This document shows, one piece after another, positions 23,646-36,514 of a stretch of DNA of 64,000 nt. The stretch comes from Erpobdella octoculata. Lineage: Eukaryota > Annelida > Clitellata > Hirudinida > Erpobdellidae. The notes beneath the pieces are model-generated. The model made no database searches. It was given only the letters and a program-made list of their open reading frames with translations, and was not told the origin of the DNA. A program made the position numbers and the translations under genes. Positions within the stretch are counted from its first letter, which is position 1. Each line of letters opens with the position of its first letter. The stretch covers positions 31,792,017 to 31,856,016 of the forward strand of contig OZ022239.1 in the NCBI GenBank assembly GCA_963978895.1. Reading direction: 5' to 3'.

Positions 23646-26196
23646 ATGGCTATGCCGGCTATGGCCTTGGACATCAAAGTTGACAGATGGACAACACAAG
23701 AAGTGTGCAATTGGCTGAGGGAACTAGAGTTTGATGAAGCATCCATAACATCTTTTGTAGGTCAGACATCAAGATTTCTTGCATGCTATTTTTCATGTAA
23801 TTCACTAGTTACTAATAGCTAAATAAATAGCCATTAAATTTTTTTTAATTTTATTAATTTAAGTTAGTTTTCACTGCTTTTTGAAATGACATTTTGTAGT
23901 CAATCTATTTGTATCGGATATAAATCATCGTATTACATCAGCAATTTATGCTCACGCGTGGCTCTCATATAATAACTTATTATTTTCAGTCAATGAAATT
24001 GATGGGGAGACACTGAAAGGACTAACGGAGTCTATGGTTGCAGAACTTTTACCTAAAATAAGATTAAGAGTGAAGTTCTTAAAGGCCTTAAAGTCGCTGA
24101 CAACAAACGAGGAAATGACGATATCTTCAACTAACTTATTAGTGCCTATGCATAAATCCACGATGTTATCACCGAACGTAAGAATTTATAATTTATATTA
24201 TTCGTAAATTGATCATTGCAATTATGCTAAAAAGGTGTGCATAGTAGTGTTGTATGACGTGACTTAGCGAAAGTTTAAAAAAAAATTTTTAATATATTTT
24301 TATGCGTTTAAAGGCTGGGCCAAAGTCACCCTGCTGATAGGGGTGACTTTGGCCCAGCGACTTTAAGCCTGTCCAGAAAAAATTTTAACCTCTAAACTCT
24401 AAACAGTTTCATTTAAAAAATTTTTCATTATACTTTGTATGTTTTGTTGAAATACACTTTAAAGAATTAATTTAGCTTGTTTTGGCACCGTTGAGAGTCC
24501 CCAAACATCAAGCAGAATTTTATTTGATATTTCACCTGAGTTCACATTATAAGCTGCTCTACCAAAACATTGGATCAAAGTTTATCATTAATTTTTCTTT
24601 CTTTAATCTTTAGTAAATATTAAACATGAAAAATGAGTTGCAACACATTTATAAATCAAGAGAACGGAGCAATGAATAGCACAATAAATTGATTTTGTCA
24701 GAAATAATCAATGCGCTGCAGCTCAGGAATTTAGTAAAGTCCCCTCCTAGAAATTTGCTTTGGAGTTGATATGACTGCAAAGATCTCAGCCTCTTGATAG
24801 ACAGTTCTCTCTTCAGGCTTCGGCCATTTCCAGTTATGTCCGCTTCTCTTCATAAGACAAACTTCTGCCCCGGCTTTTCTAACTATTTTCACCTAATAAA
24901 ACAACATTTAATTTTATAACCTGTTATAAATTGTCATTGCTCCTAGGTTAGGCTGGGGAATAATAATCGATTCCACTATTTTCAAATCTCGAGTTTTACT
25001 TCGTGTCTAAATCCGTTTCATCTTTACAGTCTGCTCAGCGTTCGTCCGACGTGTCATTGATGACGTCTTGTTACCGCTCTGAGTCTGATTTGAATTCCTC
25101 TCTCCCGATTAGCAGCCCCGTTTTGAATGCAACCCTCCTCCCAACTTCCAAGCCTTCCCGTAGCAGGAAAAGCGCCAGAAAGACTGAGGACGGCATGGAC
25201 TTCCGAGGAATTACTACCGCTAAGTAATCTGCTCTAAAGTTATTTTTTTTACTGAATAATCTCACAATAGTAATCTTTATTTAATTTCTAAACATCGATT
25301 ACAGCTTTACAAATTTTTTCTACAGTCAAAAGTTGTTTTGTAGTTTTCAGAAATCTATGCTGCTTAAACTACGATTGATATGATCACCATCATTATTATT
25401 ACAATTATTCAACCTAGAGATATTTGATTGCATTATTATTACAGTCATTACAACTTACAGACATTTGATCGCCTCGGCCGTGTACGAACTGCCTTCTTTT
25501 CCCGATCAAGTTCAGGCTCAGCTGGACGAGAAGAACAGTTCGTCTTTTCGACCCGGGTCGAAGTCTCGGTCGAACCTAATCGAAGCCATTTATTGTGATT
25601 TGAGGCAGCGCAACATTTTGTGAGCGATTATTTTTATTACTTGAATATCACAGCTTTTATTGTTCATTTTTAAAATAGATATTTATGGTTGCTCGATAAG
25701 TAGAGCAGTTGACTAAAGTTGAGATCAGCTTAATTCAATTTAGATTGTGAGGTATTTAATATATTATATTTTTTTTATGTTTATAATACAAATTAATCCA
25801 GGTATCCTTCTACTCAGGTGTATAGTGATATCTGCTCTGCACTGACATCTAAATATCCATTTTTGGCAGACATTGATGGATCTAGCGTTAGATTTCTACG
25901 TTATTTTAAACTATTTTAATTCCATACAGCTGCATTAAAATCTTAAAAACTATCTTTTTGAATTGATTTCTTACTTTTATTTACAAGTGTGTCATTGTAA
26001 AACCCCGTATAGTTCTTGTGCTTCCTGTAATTATGAAATGCAGTCTAGTTTCAAATTGTCTGCTAATCGTATTAGCTGTTTTTAAAGTTTGTTCCAGTGT
26101 TTTGCTTACAACAAATCAAGCGAGCTGTTTGATATCATTTTTAAACATTAAAGTGCTACAAATCAAGCTTCTTAGCTTCTTACTTTTTACTCCCAA

Positions 26197-26268
<72 letters not shown>

Positions 26269-26500
26269 CAGGGAGGTTTAGAGGTTTTTTTATCCTTTTT
26301 AGTCTCGCGCTCCCGTTTCCTTTCCCGCTTGCTCTCACGCTCCTGATCGCTTTCCCACTTTTCGACCACCTAGAGCTCTAAAACTTTCAGGAAAGCTTTA
26401 TTCTGGATAACAATACATGAATTTAATGTTTCCGACATGAATTAAGCCTTAAATCAATTAAAATTAATCAGACAGTTCAAGATACTCTTTTATAGGAAAC

Positions 26501-26559
<59 letters not shown>

Positions 26560-28676
26560 CATTTTTATCTGTTGCATTTTCCTATGAAAAGGACATAATT
26601 GCATGTCTTTGTTTTTCCATTATAACTTTTTAAAATAATTTTTTAACAATATTCTAAATAGCCTACAACCTATCCTCAGACCAACCAAATGTACACAAAA
26701 AATTTCATAAAAATCGGTTCAGCCATTTCGGAGGAGTTTGAAGACAAACACTATGACACGAGATTTATATATATATATATATATATATATTATTTATATA
26801 TATATATATTTATATATATATATATATAAGTTGGTAAGAGCGCTTGCATTTAGGCGAGGCGGTGTTGCCGTAGACACGTGGGTTCGATTCCTAGTATTTG
26901 CGTTTCTTGTGGTGACAGTTAGTCATCCTATTTGTAGGCTCTTGAAACATTTCAACGCAATGTTTCACTTCATAAATTATCTATCTGGCAGCAGAATAAG
27001 CTGTCGAGCCGAAGTAAGGAGTTCTGAACCTATCATAGTCGTAGTCTAATGTTAAGTAGCTCCGAAAGACTGAGACTTCTAGCCATCCTTTTTTGGGGAT
27101 GGTCGGTGGCTCAGTTGGTAAGAGCGCTTGCATTTAGGCGAGGCGGTGTTGCCGTAGACACGTGGGTTCGATTCCTAGTAGAGTCTTATATATATATATA
27201 TATATATATATCTGTGTGTGTGATGTTCGTTGACGATGTAGTTAAACGTTTTGCAGTCTTCATTACGAACTGCTCTCAGGGCAAAGTTCAAAAGGTGTCG
27301 TCAACCCCTCGCCAGTTCAGCGGCCGTGGCGAGCGTTCGGGCCAAGTACGGTCGCCCGGGCTTGTCTGGTCGGAAGAGGAAATCGACGTCGGAAGGAGGC
27401 GATGAAGTTCCGGAGAAGAAAAGTTTAAAAGTGAGTGAAATTGCTCGGAGATTTATGATAGTGATCAACCGGTAAGTTTCTGATTGGCTAGTTGTTGAAC
27501 TCGTTTGTGCACGCGTTCCAGCAGCTGATGGATCCCGTGACGTGCAAGACGGACGAGGTGCTGAACATCGAGCAGCTGGTTAGAGAAATGCTGCAAGATG
27601 TGGAAAAGAATCAACCTGACATGCAGGCGTTGAAGAAGAAAATGAAAATGACGTTCGCTTACCGGCGGAAGTTCTGCCAGGAGAATTCGACCGAGTTGGT
27701 CCTCGCTGAATTTCCGTGCCTGCGACTCCCCTCGTTTGTGAGTCAAATTGAGTTTGATCTTTGCGAATGAACTTGAATTCTTGTTGTGTGAAATCAATTT
27801 TTAGTTGAATCGATGAACTCATTTTCATTCTAAGAAAAGTTGAGCTCTTTCAAATTAATTTAATATTTGTAGCAATCTCTAGTGAACTTGGCAGTTTGAT
27901 TTAGTTTAACGTTTGGTTTACTGTTGCTTTCTCTACACTTATGCCATTATTGTATTTCAGTTCATTGCCGATGCAGAAGCCATGCACAGCGTGGGGTTCC
28001 ATTGCATTGGCTCGAAGCTTCTCCTAATGCACGATGGGATTCTTGCGGAAGCGCAGAAGCATTGTCAGAAGTACTGTCAACACAAAGAGAACATAGAAGA
28101 CATGACCTGCGACGGTTATTCTGAATTTTAACTTTTTCCCGACACGTGCATTGCGAGGTTATTGGCGGAAAACGTCAGAGTTCAAGCTAGTTGAAAAATG
28201 TTTATGAAATCCATATTTCTTGTAGAAAACAAGATGGAGCTTGCCATGAAGCTCTTGCCTTCTCTATTCGGAGAAGACGAGTACAGCATCTTTCCGGAAG
28301 ATTCTGAGGTGTATTCCTAAACTTTTTTCCCATTTCGAACCGTGTTTTTAACTCGGTAAAAGAGTTGCATTAATATAACTCGTCTTTCATTGAAAACGCT
28401 CATCTCAATTTTCCGCAGGACTTGCCGTTATTTCCGGCTCTCCACAAGAAGGAAAAGAAATGGCTTCTCTCTGTCGATGGGCAATTTGTGCTCTCCTCTA
28501 CAATGAACCTCTTCAGCGTCGCCATACAAGCCTGGTACGCGTGTTTCTGGACCCTGTCCATCCAGTACACCGCGTCCGTTGTCAAGACATGCACTTTCAT
28601 CGAAAAGGTCATCCTGGGCCGAAGTGGAAAACTGCCGCTCTACGCCGTAAAGTGGGCCAGCCGGCTCTTGAAGTGA
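23646..28676 (+). CDS. SAM-domain protein, SAMD3-like, complete ten-exon gene
   Basis: Exons 23646-23760, 23990-24177, 25030-25223, 25461-25619, 25802-25886, 27257-27430, 27522-27737, 27961-28114, 28226-28308 and 28419-28676 join in one frame to 541 codons plus stop. Donors include GTAAGA, GTGAGC and GTGAGT; weaker ones are GTCAGA, GTTAGA and GTTATT. Residues about 13-80 form a sterile alpha motif (W15, EVCNWLRELEFDE, then EIDGETLKGLTE and LPKIRLRVKFLKAL), a protein-protein interaction fold. A Ser/Arg linker follows. The rest matches the SAMD3-like layout known from invertebrates and fish: YPSTQVYSDICSAL, LRAKFKRCRQPL, a basic KRK segment, MKMTFAYRRKF, FPCLRLPSF and a C-terminal block with FIEKVILGRSGK. 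Function in this family is poorly known; I infer a scaffold or adaptor. Intron 5 carries a SINE dimer and TA arrays; intron 2 holds a perfect hairpin. A possible ATTAAA signal is at 28,782. Confidence 0.85.
24314..24358. other. Perfect 18-bp stem hairpin in intron 2
   Basis: gctgggccaaagtcaccc (24314-24331) and its exact reverse complement (24341-24358) flank a 9-base loop. GC-rich against an AT-rich intron. It may be a foldback transposon remnant or a structured RNA element; no flanking complementarity extends it. Confidence 0.8.
26268..26470 (-). mobile_element. Helitron-type fragment
   Basis: Minus-strand GGGAGC/GCGAG sequence with the 3' motif aaaacctctaaacctccctg, next to a TA array (26,200-26,265). 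The second half repeats the 10,435-10,565 sequence. Confidence 0.55.
26503..26557. repeat. (TA)n
   Basis: Pure AT dinucleotide array in intron 5. Others nearby are at 26,200-26,265, 26,765-26,829 and 27,186-27,212. Confidence 0.95.
26827..27186 (+). mobile_element. tRNA-derived SINE, family 2, head-body-head arrangement
   Basis: Two tRNA-like heads (box A TCAGTTGGTAAGAGCGC, box B GTGGGTTCGATTCC) at about 26,829-26,902 and 27,102-27,180 are almost identical. The body between them contains caacgcaatgtttcactt. The first head lacks its 5' end. The same head and a related body occur at 55,500-55,935, also as a partial dimer. Located in intron 5 of the SAM gene, between TA arrays. Confidence 0.8.
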
Positions 28677-29258
28677 CGCCTGCTCTCCTGATTGAATCCG
28701 TCCGATTACTGATTTTGTATAAAAGTTTTTTCATTGAGAATTTTCCAATCATTTTGTTTTCAATTAATTTTGCTCTGGTTGATTAAATCATTGAAACGCC
28801 GAAGGTTTTTGTTTGACAATTTACTGCTATTCTTGACCAGCTACTTGTTCTTATAATTCGTGACTGTTAGACAAAATCAAGTTCTATTCATTAAATGAGG
28901 GATTTCTGTCGATAATGTAAATATTTATAGAGTGCGTCCTACCTACAGCTTGGTAGCGATGGTTTTTTAGAAGAATATCTTGATATAACTGGATTGAATA
29001 ACTTGATATCTGTATCAGGGTATCCTTGTCTGTTACCTGTCTCACTTATTTTCGTCAGTCCGCCATTAAAATTATTTTAAATAGATTTTTCTATTTTCTT
29101 GGATTATGACTGCTTCTAAATAATTCATGGGTTTTCTGTCGGGACCTCAAGACGTTCCTGTTTGAGGCCTAGAATTCTTGCACGACTTGTAAAGAGTGCT
29201 TTATAAAATAGACTATTTGAAAATCATCTAGAGTTCTATTTGACTTTTTTTAAATTAC
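28677..29258. other. Intergenic spacer
   Basis: 3' flank of the SAM gene with a candidate ATTAAA at 28,782. No other feature recognised. Confidence 0.5.
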
Positions 29259-29514
29259 TAACGGGGTGCCGAGGGTTTTAAGAGGTTTTTCTCTCGCTCC
29301 CGTTTCCTTCCCCGCTTGCTCTCCCGCTCGCTTTTTTGTTCCAGCTTGCTTTCCGCTCCGCTCATTTTGTGACCGATTTCAATTTTTTTTCACATAAACC
29401 TTCCCCTATCGGCTCTGAAGGTTGTGTGAAAATTTCATTACGCTCGGATGAATGGTGTAACAATGCATAAAGGACACACATACATCATCTCATTTATATA
29501 TATATATATATAGA
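29259..29514 (-). mobile_element. Full-length non-autonomous Helitron, about 256 bp
   Basis: On the minus strand it starts TCTATATATATATATATA after an A, continues with gcattgttacaccattcatc and cgtaatgaaattttcacaca, then GGGAGCGAG-type units, and ends CACCCCGTTAG before T. A 5' TC, a CTRR-like 3' end and insertion between A and T are Helitron properties. The 5' part matches 39,838-40,024, which supports the boundary. Confidence 0.65.
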
Positions 29515-29611
29515 TTATTATTATTCGTGGTTATAAAAGTAGTTTTTTAATAACTAAAGATTTTATTTAACAAAACAAAAGAATAAAAAACCAACCGAAC
29601 GCTACCAAAAT

Positions 29612-31921
29612 TTAAGCAACATAAATATATTCATCAATATCTTCGTCACTCCTTTTTATATATTCTTTTTCCATCAAAGTTTCCAAAATTTTCGTCATCG
29701 CTTGGCGTGACGGAGTGAACGCGAATGTCTTGTCACATTCTCTTGTGACGTTTTCAGTCAGTTTACTGTGTTTCATTGTTTTCGCCCTCTTCATTATCCT
29801 AACAATTAGTGCTTGCAAGAAATATCTCCTGTCTTCCTCGACAGTGTGTTTGAGTTTTTTGGCATCGCGTGCATCCTCTTCTTGAATCTTTCGTTTCCGA
29901 CAAGACAGTTTAATGAATTCACCGTCTTTACTCGAGAAAGCCATATTAATTGAAAACCTTGACTGACATAATTCATTTTTGTCTTCTCTTAATAATATTT
30001 TAAGTTCAACGATCTCTTTCAAATAAACGTCCAGGCAGTTCTCCGACAATCCGGTTCGCTTTAATAAGAATTCGAAATCTACAACGTCTGCTTCGTTGAA
30101 GATTTCAAGTATCACCATTACCGGAAGAACGGTTTTGAGCGAATAGTTTTCCTCCGAATAGAACATTCTCATCTCGCACGAACTGACATCAAACTGCCAC
30201 GAAATCTTTCTTCCAGGAAACATCTCGCAATAAGAGCGTTCAAACAATCCCGCACACATTTTAATCTGCTCTGGAAGCAATATTCCAGATGCGGATCGCA
30301 ACGAATCCGGACAGTTGAACATTCGTGCAACCAGAGCATGGAATGTGAAGTCGAAATAATCTGCTTTTGAGACTTTTTCACTAAGTTCTTTACTCGCCTT
30401 CTCCTCTTTGCACAAAACTTTTAATTTGTTAACGTACTCTGGGGGAAGGTGTAATTTAAAGGTATCGATCACGGATTCTTCGACAGCCATGCAGTATTCG
30501 TCTCCACTCGTGAGTCTTGCAGCAAGATAATTTAAATAGAGAGCTGCAAAAATATCTTTACCTTCTATATGTTGAAGAACTACGACTGCCTTTAAAAGAT
30601 CTTGTTCTAGTGACCCTAAGTTTCTTTTGCTATTATAAGCATCAACAAACTTATCGTGAAAATATTTAGCCAGTATTTTGGGTAGAAAGTATTTTTTCCC
30701 TGCACAATTTTGTTTATGTTCAAACTCAGCAAGCGCACCTTGAATTTCAAAGCTTACGGCACTGCAAGAAAAGCGACTTCCATCACCATCGCCAAACGTT
30801 TCGTTGGCAAACTCTATCAATCCGGTTCTCACCTCAACAATAACCTCAACCAGCCTCGGCGCTAATCTCTTATCATTTACGGTTTTTAATAAATCTTTTG
30901 TAAATGTTTTTTTCACGTAATCGCCATAGTCTTCTGCCAAATTCTCTTTCAGAGACGGATTTCCGGAAACTAGTTCATAGACGTTACGTAAGCTCTCGCG
31001 GCTTCCGCTCTCTAATATAGCGGCGAAGCCTGTTTTTATAAAGTCGCAGTGATCACTAACAAGACGCCCTTTTAGTATAACTTTAAGTTTTTCCCAGAAA
31101 CTATCGCCCAGCCATTTCTTCGTCTGCTTCTCTTCGTCATTGATTATTTGCACACACCAAGAGTAATACTGAATGACGTCACACGATTCGACCATTTTTT
31201 GAGACGTTTCTTCATAAAATTTGTTCTTGCTCTCAATGAAAGAGGAGACGATTGAAACTTCAAAAATATTCGGCTTTTCCAGACCGATACGATGACTGCT
31301 ATTAGAAGACCTGAATAAGTCGCTGTATAAATGGCGGTTAAAAATTAGTTTCAGTGATTCTAAAAATTTGTCAGCCGTATTGTCAGTATTTTTACGATTA
31401 AGAAAATTCCAAATCAAATTTAAAATTCCCGATTTCTCTTCTATCAGTGTTTCCTCCAATGAATTCACTACAAAGGCTTCTACTGGTTTGACAATTGTGT
31501 CTGGTTTATAAAACCAAAAGGCTTCTTGAGACAACGTCGATCTTAGTTGACCTTTAAGTAACTTTTTGTTAACGCAATCAAATATGACATTTAATTTTTC
31601 AAGTAAAGTCCCGATATTTTTAAAAAAGCAGCCGTAATTTTCTATACACATTTCCACGTCTGTAAAACAATTCAGTTCCCGGATTTTCTCCTGCAGACAG
31701 AGCTTGACTGGTTTCATAACCTCACGGTGGAAATTTAATTCAACTATCGAAGCGACATCTGAGAAGCAGGCCTCAGCCATTGATTTACATTCAAGTAAAG
31801 ATTTCCGTGTAACATTCTGACCGTTAATAAGATTCTGAACAAACAGAATAACTGGCGAATAATTTTCAACCATAATAACTATAAAGTCTCGGGTACAGTT
31901 GAATATGCCAACATTAGTCAC
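29612..31921 (-). CDS. Cullin-family protein, intronless
   Basis: A single open frame of 769 aa. Cullins are scaffolds of cullin-RING ubiquitin ligases: the N-terminal repeats bind substrate adaptors, and the C-terminal cullin homology domain binds the RING protein and is neddylated. Visible landmarks are an N-terminal helical region; [20 protein letters not shown] and NYLAARL (about residues 445-465), matching the KDVFxxxYxxxLAxRLL signature; [16 protein letters not shown] (about 577); and near the C-terminus [18 protein letters not shown] with the presumptive NEDD8 lysine at about K711. The final winged helix ends [18 protein letters not shown], the classical cullin terminus. Length is normal for the family. 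Animal cullin genes usually have many introns, so this may be a retrogene, yet the frame is intact. Subfamily is unclear; CUL1, CUL3 and CUL4 tails are all similar. A minus-strand AATAAA at 29,562-29,567 lies 45 bases past the stop. Expression is unproven. Confidence 0.88.
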   Translation of the reverse strand: MTNVGIFNCTRDFIVIMVENYSPVILFVQNLINGQNVTRKSLLECKSMAEACFSDVASIVELNFHREVMKPVKLCLQEKIRELNCFTDVEMCIENYGCFFKNIGTLLEKLNVIFDCVNKKLLKGQLRSTLSQEAFWFYKPDTIVKPVEAFVVNSLEETLIEEKSGILNLIWNFLNRKNTDNTADKFLESLKLIFNRHLYSDLFRSSNSSHRIGLEKPNIFEVSIVSSFIESKNKFYEETSQKMVESCDVIQYYSWCVQIINDEEKQTKKWLGDSFWEKLKVILKGRLVSDHCDFIKTGFAAILESGSRESLRNVYELVSGNPSLKENLAEDYGDYVKKTFTKDLLKTVNDKRLAPRLVEVIVEVRTGLIEFANETFGDGDGSRFSCSAVSFEIQGALAEFEHKQNCAGKKYFLPKILAKYFHDKFVDAYNSKRNLGSLEQDLLKAVVVLQHIEGKDIFAALYLNYLAARLTSGDEYCMAVEESVIDTFKLHLPPEYVNKLKVLCKEEKASKELSEKVSKADYFDFTFHALVARMFNCPDSLRSASGILLPEQIKMCAGLFERSYCEMFPGRKISWQFDVSSCEMRMFYSEENYSLKTVLPVMVILEIFNEADVVDFEFLLKRTGLSENCLDVYLKEIVELKILLREDKNELCQSRFSINMAFSSKDGEFIKLSCRKRKIQEEDARDAKKLKHTVEEDRRYFLQALIVRIMKRAKTMKHSKLTENVTRECDKTFAFTPSRQAMTKILETLMEKEYIKRSDEDIDEYIYVA

Positions 31922-31972
31922 TTGAATGATATAGTTACTGCAATTGAGATATCATTGTAAAAACAAAGATTT

Positions 31973-32130
<158 letters not shown>

Positions 32131-32269
32131 GGTTTCACTTTTCCCATCTATTGATATCTCGACAAGTATTTTTTATTAACATTGATGATATTAGAAGGTA
32201 TAAGTAGAATTAAACTACAAAACCATTCTTCTCGACCTGTAATACGATTTGACGATTTTATAACAATAT

Positions 32270-35200
32270 ATTATTATTATTAAATGTAAATTTGTAATGC
32301 GTTTTTTTTTAAAAGTCACAAAAGCGCGTCGCGTCAAATCATAAATTTAGGAATAAAGTTCGGTCTTGAGCAACTTCCTGAAACCGCCGAGGTCCAAAGC
32401 TGGATTCCTCAGGTCAGCAGATAGGCTGTTCCAAACAACTGGACCAGCAGTGGAGAATCCGCGCCTGCCGAGAGTCACTGTCTTTGACGATGGAACGAAC
32501 AAGTCGCCAGCCGCCGCTGATCGAAGGTGGGACCGACCAGCAAGCGTTGAGATCGGTACACACAGTTGCTGCAGGTAGACCGGAGCCGTGTGGTTGAGGC
32601 ACTTGTATACCATCAGACGGAACTTTAACTGAATTCTCTGCGGGAAAGGAAGCCAGTGAAGTTGCGTCCGCATGAGATCGAATACGGGAGACCAGCCGGA
32701 CAGCTGAAGAACAAGACGAGCGGCTGCTTGGGGAATGGATTGGAGCCTGTTGATTTGAAACTGTCTAAGTCCGGCCATGACACCATTACAGTAATCAACC
32801 GGCTGTGCACGAGTGCTCTGATGAGTGAATGGGCGGAGTCCGTGGTGAGGCTACGGCGGACGAGGCGCAGTTGACGGAGATGATAGAAGCATGAACGAGT
32901 AAGATGAGAGATGTGTGTTTCCCTAGACAAGCTACTGTCGACCATCACGCCAAGATTACGAACATAAGTGGAGGGCCTGACTGAGACACCAGCGATAACC
33001 AGATCCCCCTTCGGACAGAAGCTGAGTCGACCAGGCAAACCCAACCAGATCACTTCGGTCGTAGAAGGATTGAGTTGCAAGCGATTGCATGCCATCCAAG
33101 TGCCAATCTCGTTGATACATGCAGACATCCTAGGGACCAGATCGGAACACGACGCTGGCGTGGAGTGATCGTAGATCTGCAGGTCGTCAGCATAAAAATG
33201 GACAGAAAACCGATGTTTCGTGGCAATATGTAGGACGTCAGCGGAATAGAGAAGAAACAACAACGGGCCCAGAACGGATCCCTGCGGGACGCCACACAGG
33301 ACAGAGGTAGGCGTAGACAAAACACCTCCGGAGCGGATGCAGTGGGACCGATCGGTCAAACAGGAACGAAACCATTCGAGGACGACGTCTCCGAAACCAT
33401 ACGAGAAATGGAGCCTGTTGACCAAAATTTGATGGTCAACAGTCTCGAAAGCAGCGGAGAGGTCCAGAAGTCCCAGTAGCGTGATCCGACCCGAATCAGC
33501 CGCAGCGTAAATATCAGACAGTACCTTCAGGACAGCAGTTTCAGTGGAGTGCTGATTTCTGTACGCCGACTGAAACATCGGGAGAAGGTTGTTTTCACCG
33601 AGGTAGATGTTTATCTGGGCGGCTACGCATCGTTCCAGTAGTTTTGACAGATAGGACAGATTCGAGATTGGACGGTAGTTACCGGTGTTGAGCGGATCTA
33701 GATTCGGCTTCTTCAGGATCGGTGTGATGACAGCATTTTTTGGGCAAGAGGAAACTGACCCCGCTCTAGCGATGAATTTACCAGGAATGTCACAAACGGT
33801 GCCAGTTCACTAGAGTATTGCTTGATCATCCATGTCGGTATTGGGTCCAGGGAACAATCTTTGTTTGGTAAGGATTTGATGAGCCGGGTAATGTCGTCGA
33901 CACTCACAGGTTTGAACCTCAGCAGGTCGCAGGAACAACAGCCGGGGTCGATTTGTGGACTGGAAGCATATGACGTAGACTGGCGGATATCTCTTATCTT
34001 ATCATTAAACGCTCTCGAGAAATCGTTAGCTGTAAGATCTTTTGGCGAAATCGGGTTGCTCCGAACCCGACCGAGCACCCCAGATAATGTCCGCCATAAT
34101 CTCCCAGGACTCCCTCGGCTGTCGTCAATCTTCATCTTCCAGTAGAGATTTTTTTTCTGTCTGTAAAGGTCGTGAGACGTTCGCACGTGGTTGATCCATG
34201 AAGTGCGATCGATAAGATCTTGTGTTCGTCTATAACGTCTTTCTAACTTCCTCGATCTTCGTTTTAAGGCAGCGCATTCAGAGTCGAACCATGGGGTGAG
34301 GGGCCGGTCGCGCAGCCTGGCAACACGAGTCGGGGCATGTTTGTGAAAAAGTGATGACAAGGTTGTGTCGAAGACCTCAAGAACCTGACTGATTGACATT
34401 GTCTCATAGACCGCCGGATTACACAGAGAACTTCCCTGTAAATCAGAACGGAATTGCTCTGGGTCGAAACTTCTCCAAGCCCGGGTGTTGACGTCGATAA
34501 GCAGCGGGGGAGGATGACGGACCGGGATCCGGAAACGCACAAGCGAGTGATCTGACACCTGTGGTAGATCAACGATGATAGATGGAGGGGGAAGATCTGA
34601 TCGAGTAATGACCAAGTCCAAAGTGTTACCATGGGTATGCGTAGGGCCGACGACAGACTGAATAAATCCAAATGAACGTATGAGGCTGAGGAGGCGTCTT
34701 AAAACACATGGTGTAAAAGACTATAAACTATAATAAAAAAAAAAAAAAAAAAAAAAAAAGAGGCTGAGGAGACGGATGAAGTGGGGTTTATTAGAGATGT
34801 TGACCCTGACGTTAACATCGCCGGTAATAATGATTTGGTAGTTGTAAGTTGCCAGGGTTTCAAATATGCTCTCAAACTCCGTGAAGAACAAATCATATCA
34901 TATCATATCACCACAAAGATAAAATTCGTTTTCAGAGACAAAAGCATTATAGACGTGATCTCGAATGTAGCTGGCATGGAACCCAGAGAGTGTGGCTTGG
35001 CACACAGCGTGTCCTTGTAAATAACCGCGATACCACCATATGTGCAACCCGTTTCATCAGACCTTCTGGCGGATTCGATGCAACGGTAGCCAGGCAAAGT
35101 GATCTTTTTCAGTGCAACATCTTCATAACTCTCGTGCCAGGTTTCAGTTAAGCCGAGGATTGATAACTTGTTTTCATTTATGATATCCGCAGCGATAGCA

Positions 35201-36420
35201 GTTTTGTTTTTAATAGACCTAACATTGAGACATGCAGCGGGGATAGATTGACCGGCTAGACCAGAGTAAGATTCGCATTCAGTGGTTGGTCCCAGATGAC
35301 GATAGCAGCGGTCGACTCCAGAAGAACTACAATTTTTTTAATCAAGCACTTTGATTTTTTGCCCCACTGGGGGCTCTTCTGGTCACAATTCTGCCGTCCA
35401 AGATTCTGAGGTTTGTTTCCCCGTTCCGCAGCCGTGACTTCATTTCTTCGACCAGGAGCTTTCTTGTTTCTCTCTCTTTTGGCGTCAGGTCTTGGTGGAT
35501 GAACACCATCGACCATCCTCCTTCCTTGATCGTCCTCAAGTTTTTTGCACGCGCCAACAGCTGCTGTTTGTGCTCCTCTGTGTCAAGCACCAACTTCACG
35601 GGTCTAGGTTTGACAGGCTCGTCGACATTATCAGCCTTCTTTCCAAGTCGGATAACATTAGCTATTCCGACGTCGCTTCATGAAATCTCTTTTAGGATAT
35701 TTTCTATTAATTCTTTATCGTTCCCTCGGCGATGTCCAGGGTCCGCAGCATCCGACTAATTCAGACCATGGACAATTACGCTGGTTTTTCTTCTGCACTT
35801 CTCAACCTCCTCGTCCTTGTCGACCCGCTTTTGATGATCCAATGCCTTCCCCAGACAGAGTTGTAGATCAGCCGCAGAATCATCTTTTTTGCTTAGAACA
35901 GAACTATGGACTTTTTCTGACGTCGTCGACTAGCACATCGACTTTTTCCTTGAATAGGTCAGACCATTTCTTGGTGGCAGTGTCGACCTCTTTCAGCTTA
36001 TTTGAAAGAGGTTTTATGTCGAGATCTTCTATTTTCCTGCCGAGGCACTTCAGCTCATCCATGATCTCGTCAAGCTTTACTTTGCCAAGTGAGAGCTCTA
36101 GCTTCTCAGCATCGAAGTTTGCTGATCTCTCCGCGAGGTTTCTCTTTGTGATCTCTTTGATTTCTTGAATCTCCTGTGATATAGCCTCAAGTTTTCCAGT
36201 CTTGAATTCATCGTCAGCGTGTATTCTCAGAAGGAGTCCATTCATGACGTCAGCGTTACCCTTGAGCATTTCTCGCACATATGTAGCTCTAATTTGAGGG
36301 CAATTTCAGTATCCTCTTGTTTAGAGTCTTTACGGGTTTTCAAAGCATCGGTCATGACGAGCGATAATACAGGCACTCTTATGTAAGTTCACAGTAAACA
36401 CTAATTTACACACAAAAAAG
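32270..36420 (-). pseudogene. Near full-length CR1/L2-type LINE with frame breaks
   Basis: Minus strand. The ORF1 remnant (36,278-35,904) is a charged coiled coil. A second ORF1 part (35,599-35,342) reads LVLDTEEHKQQLLARAKNLR and VFIHQDLTPKERETRKLLVE, an ORF1-type nucleic-acid-binding domain. The ORF2 endonuclease begins near 35,250 (NVRSIKNKT, LGLTETWHESYEDV, SDHSLVRFRI). The RT at 33,578-32,800 has SAYRNQHSTETAVLKVLSDI, LLDLSAAFETVDH, GVPQGSVLGPLLFLLYSADV and YADD. The C-terminus (32,778-32,347) ends with LHWLPF and VVWNSLSADLR motifs. Several frameshifts separate these parts. The 3' end has a TAA-type simple tail (about 32,265-32,280), typical for CR1/L2. A SINE interrupts it at 34,694. 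Confidence 0.85.
34694..34759 (+). mobile_element. Truncated SINE inserted in the LINE, 12-bp target duplication
   Basis: 66 bp ending in about 26 A, flanked by exact gaggctgaggag at 34,682-34,693 and 34,760-34,771. Its sequence (cttaaaacacatggtgtaaa) is the 3' end of the SINE copies at 3275, 36,785 and 50,625. Tail and duplication show target-primed insertion after the LINE was in place. Confidence 0.92.
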
Positions 36421-36514
36421 CAACGGAATGTACGCAGACAAAAAACTAAGAAAGTTTTGTTCAGTTTTCTCAACTGCTAATTCCTCAGCAACAAGGCAAA
36501 CTGCAGAAACAAAT

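Noticed and set aside
27101..27186. Second tRNA gene candidate in the SAM gene intron
   Set aside because: It is the head of a dispersed SINE with near-identical copies, not a single-copy tRNA.
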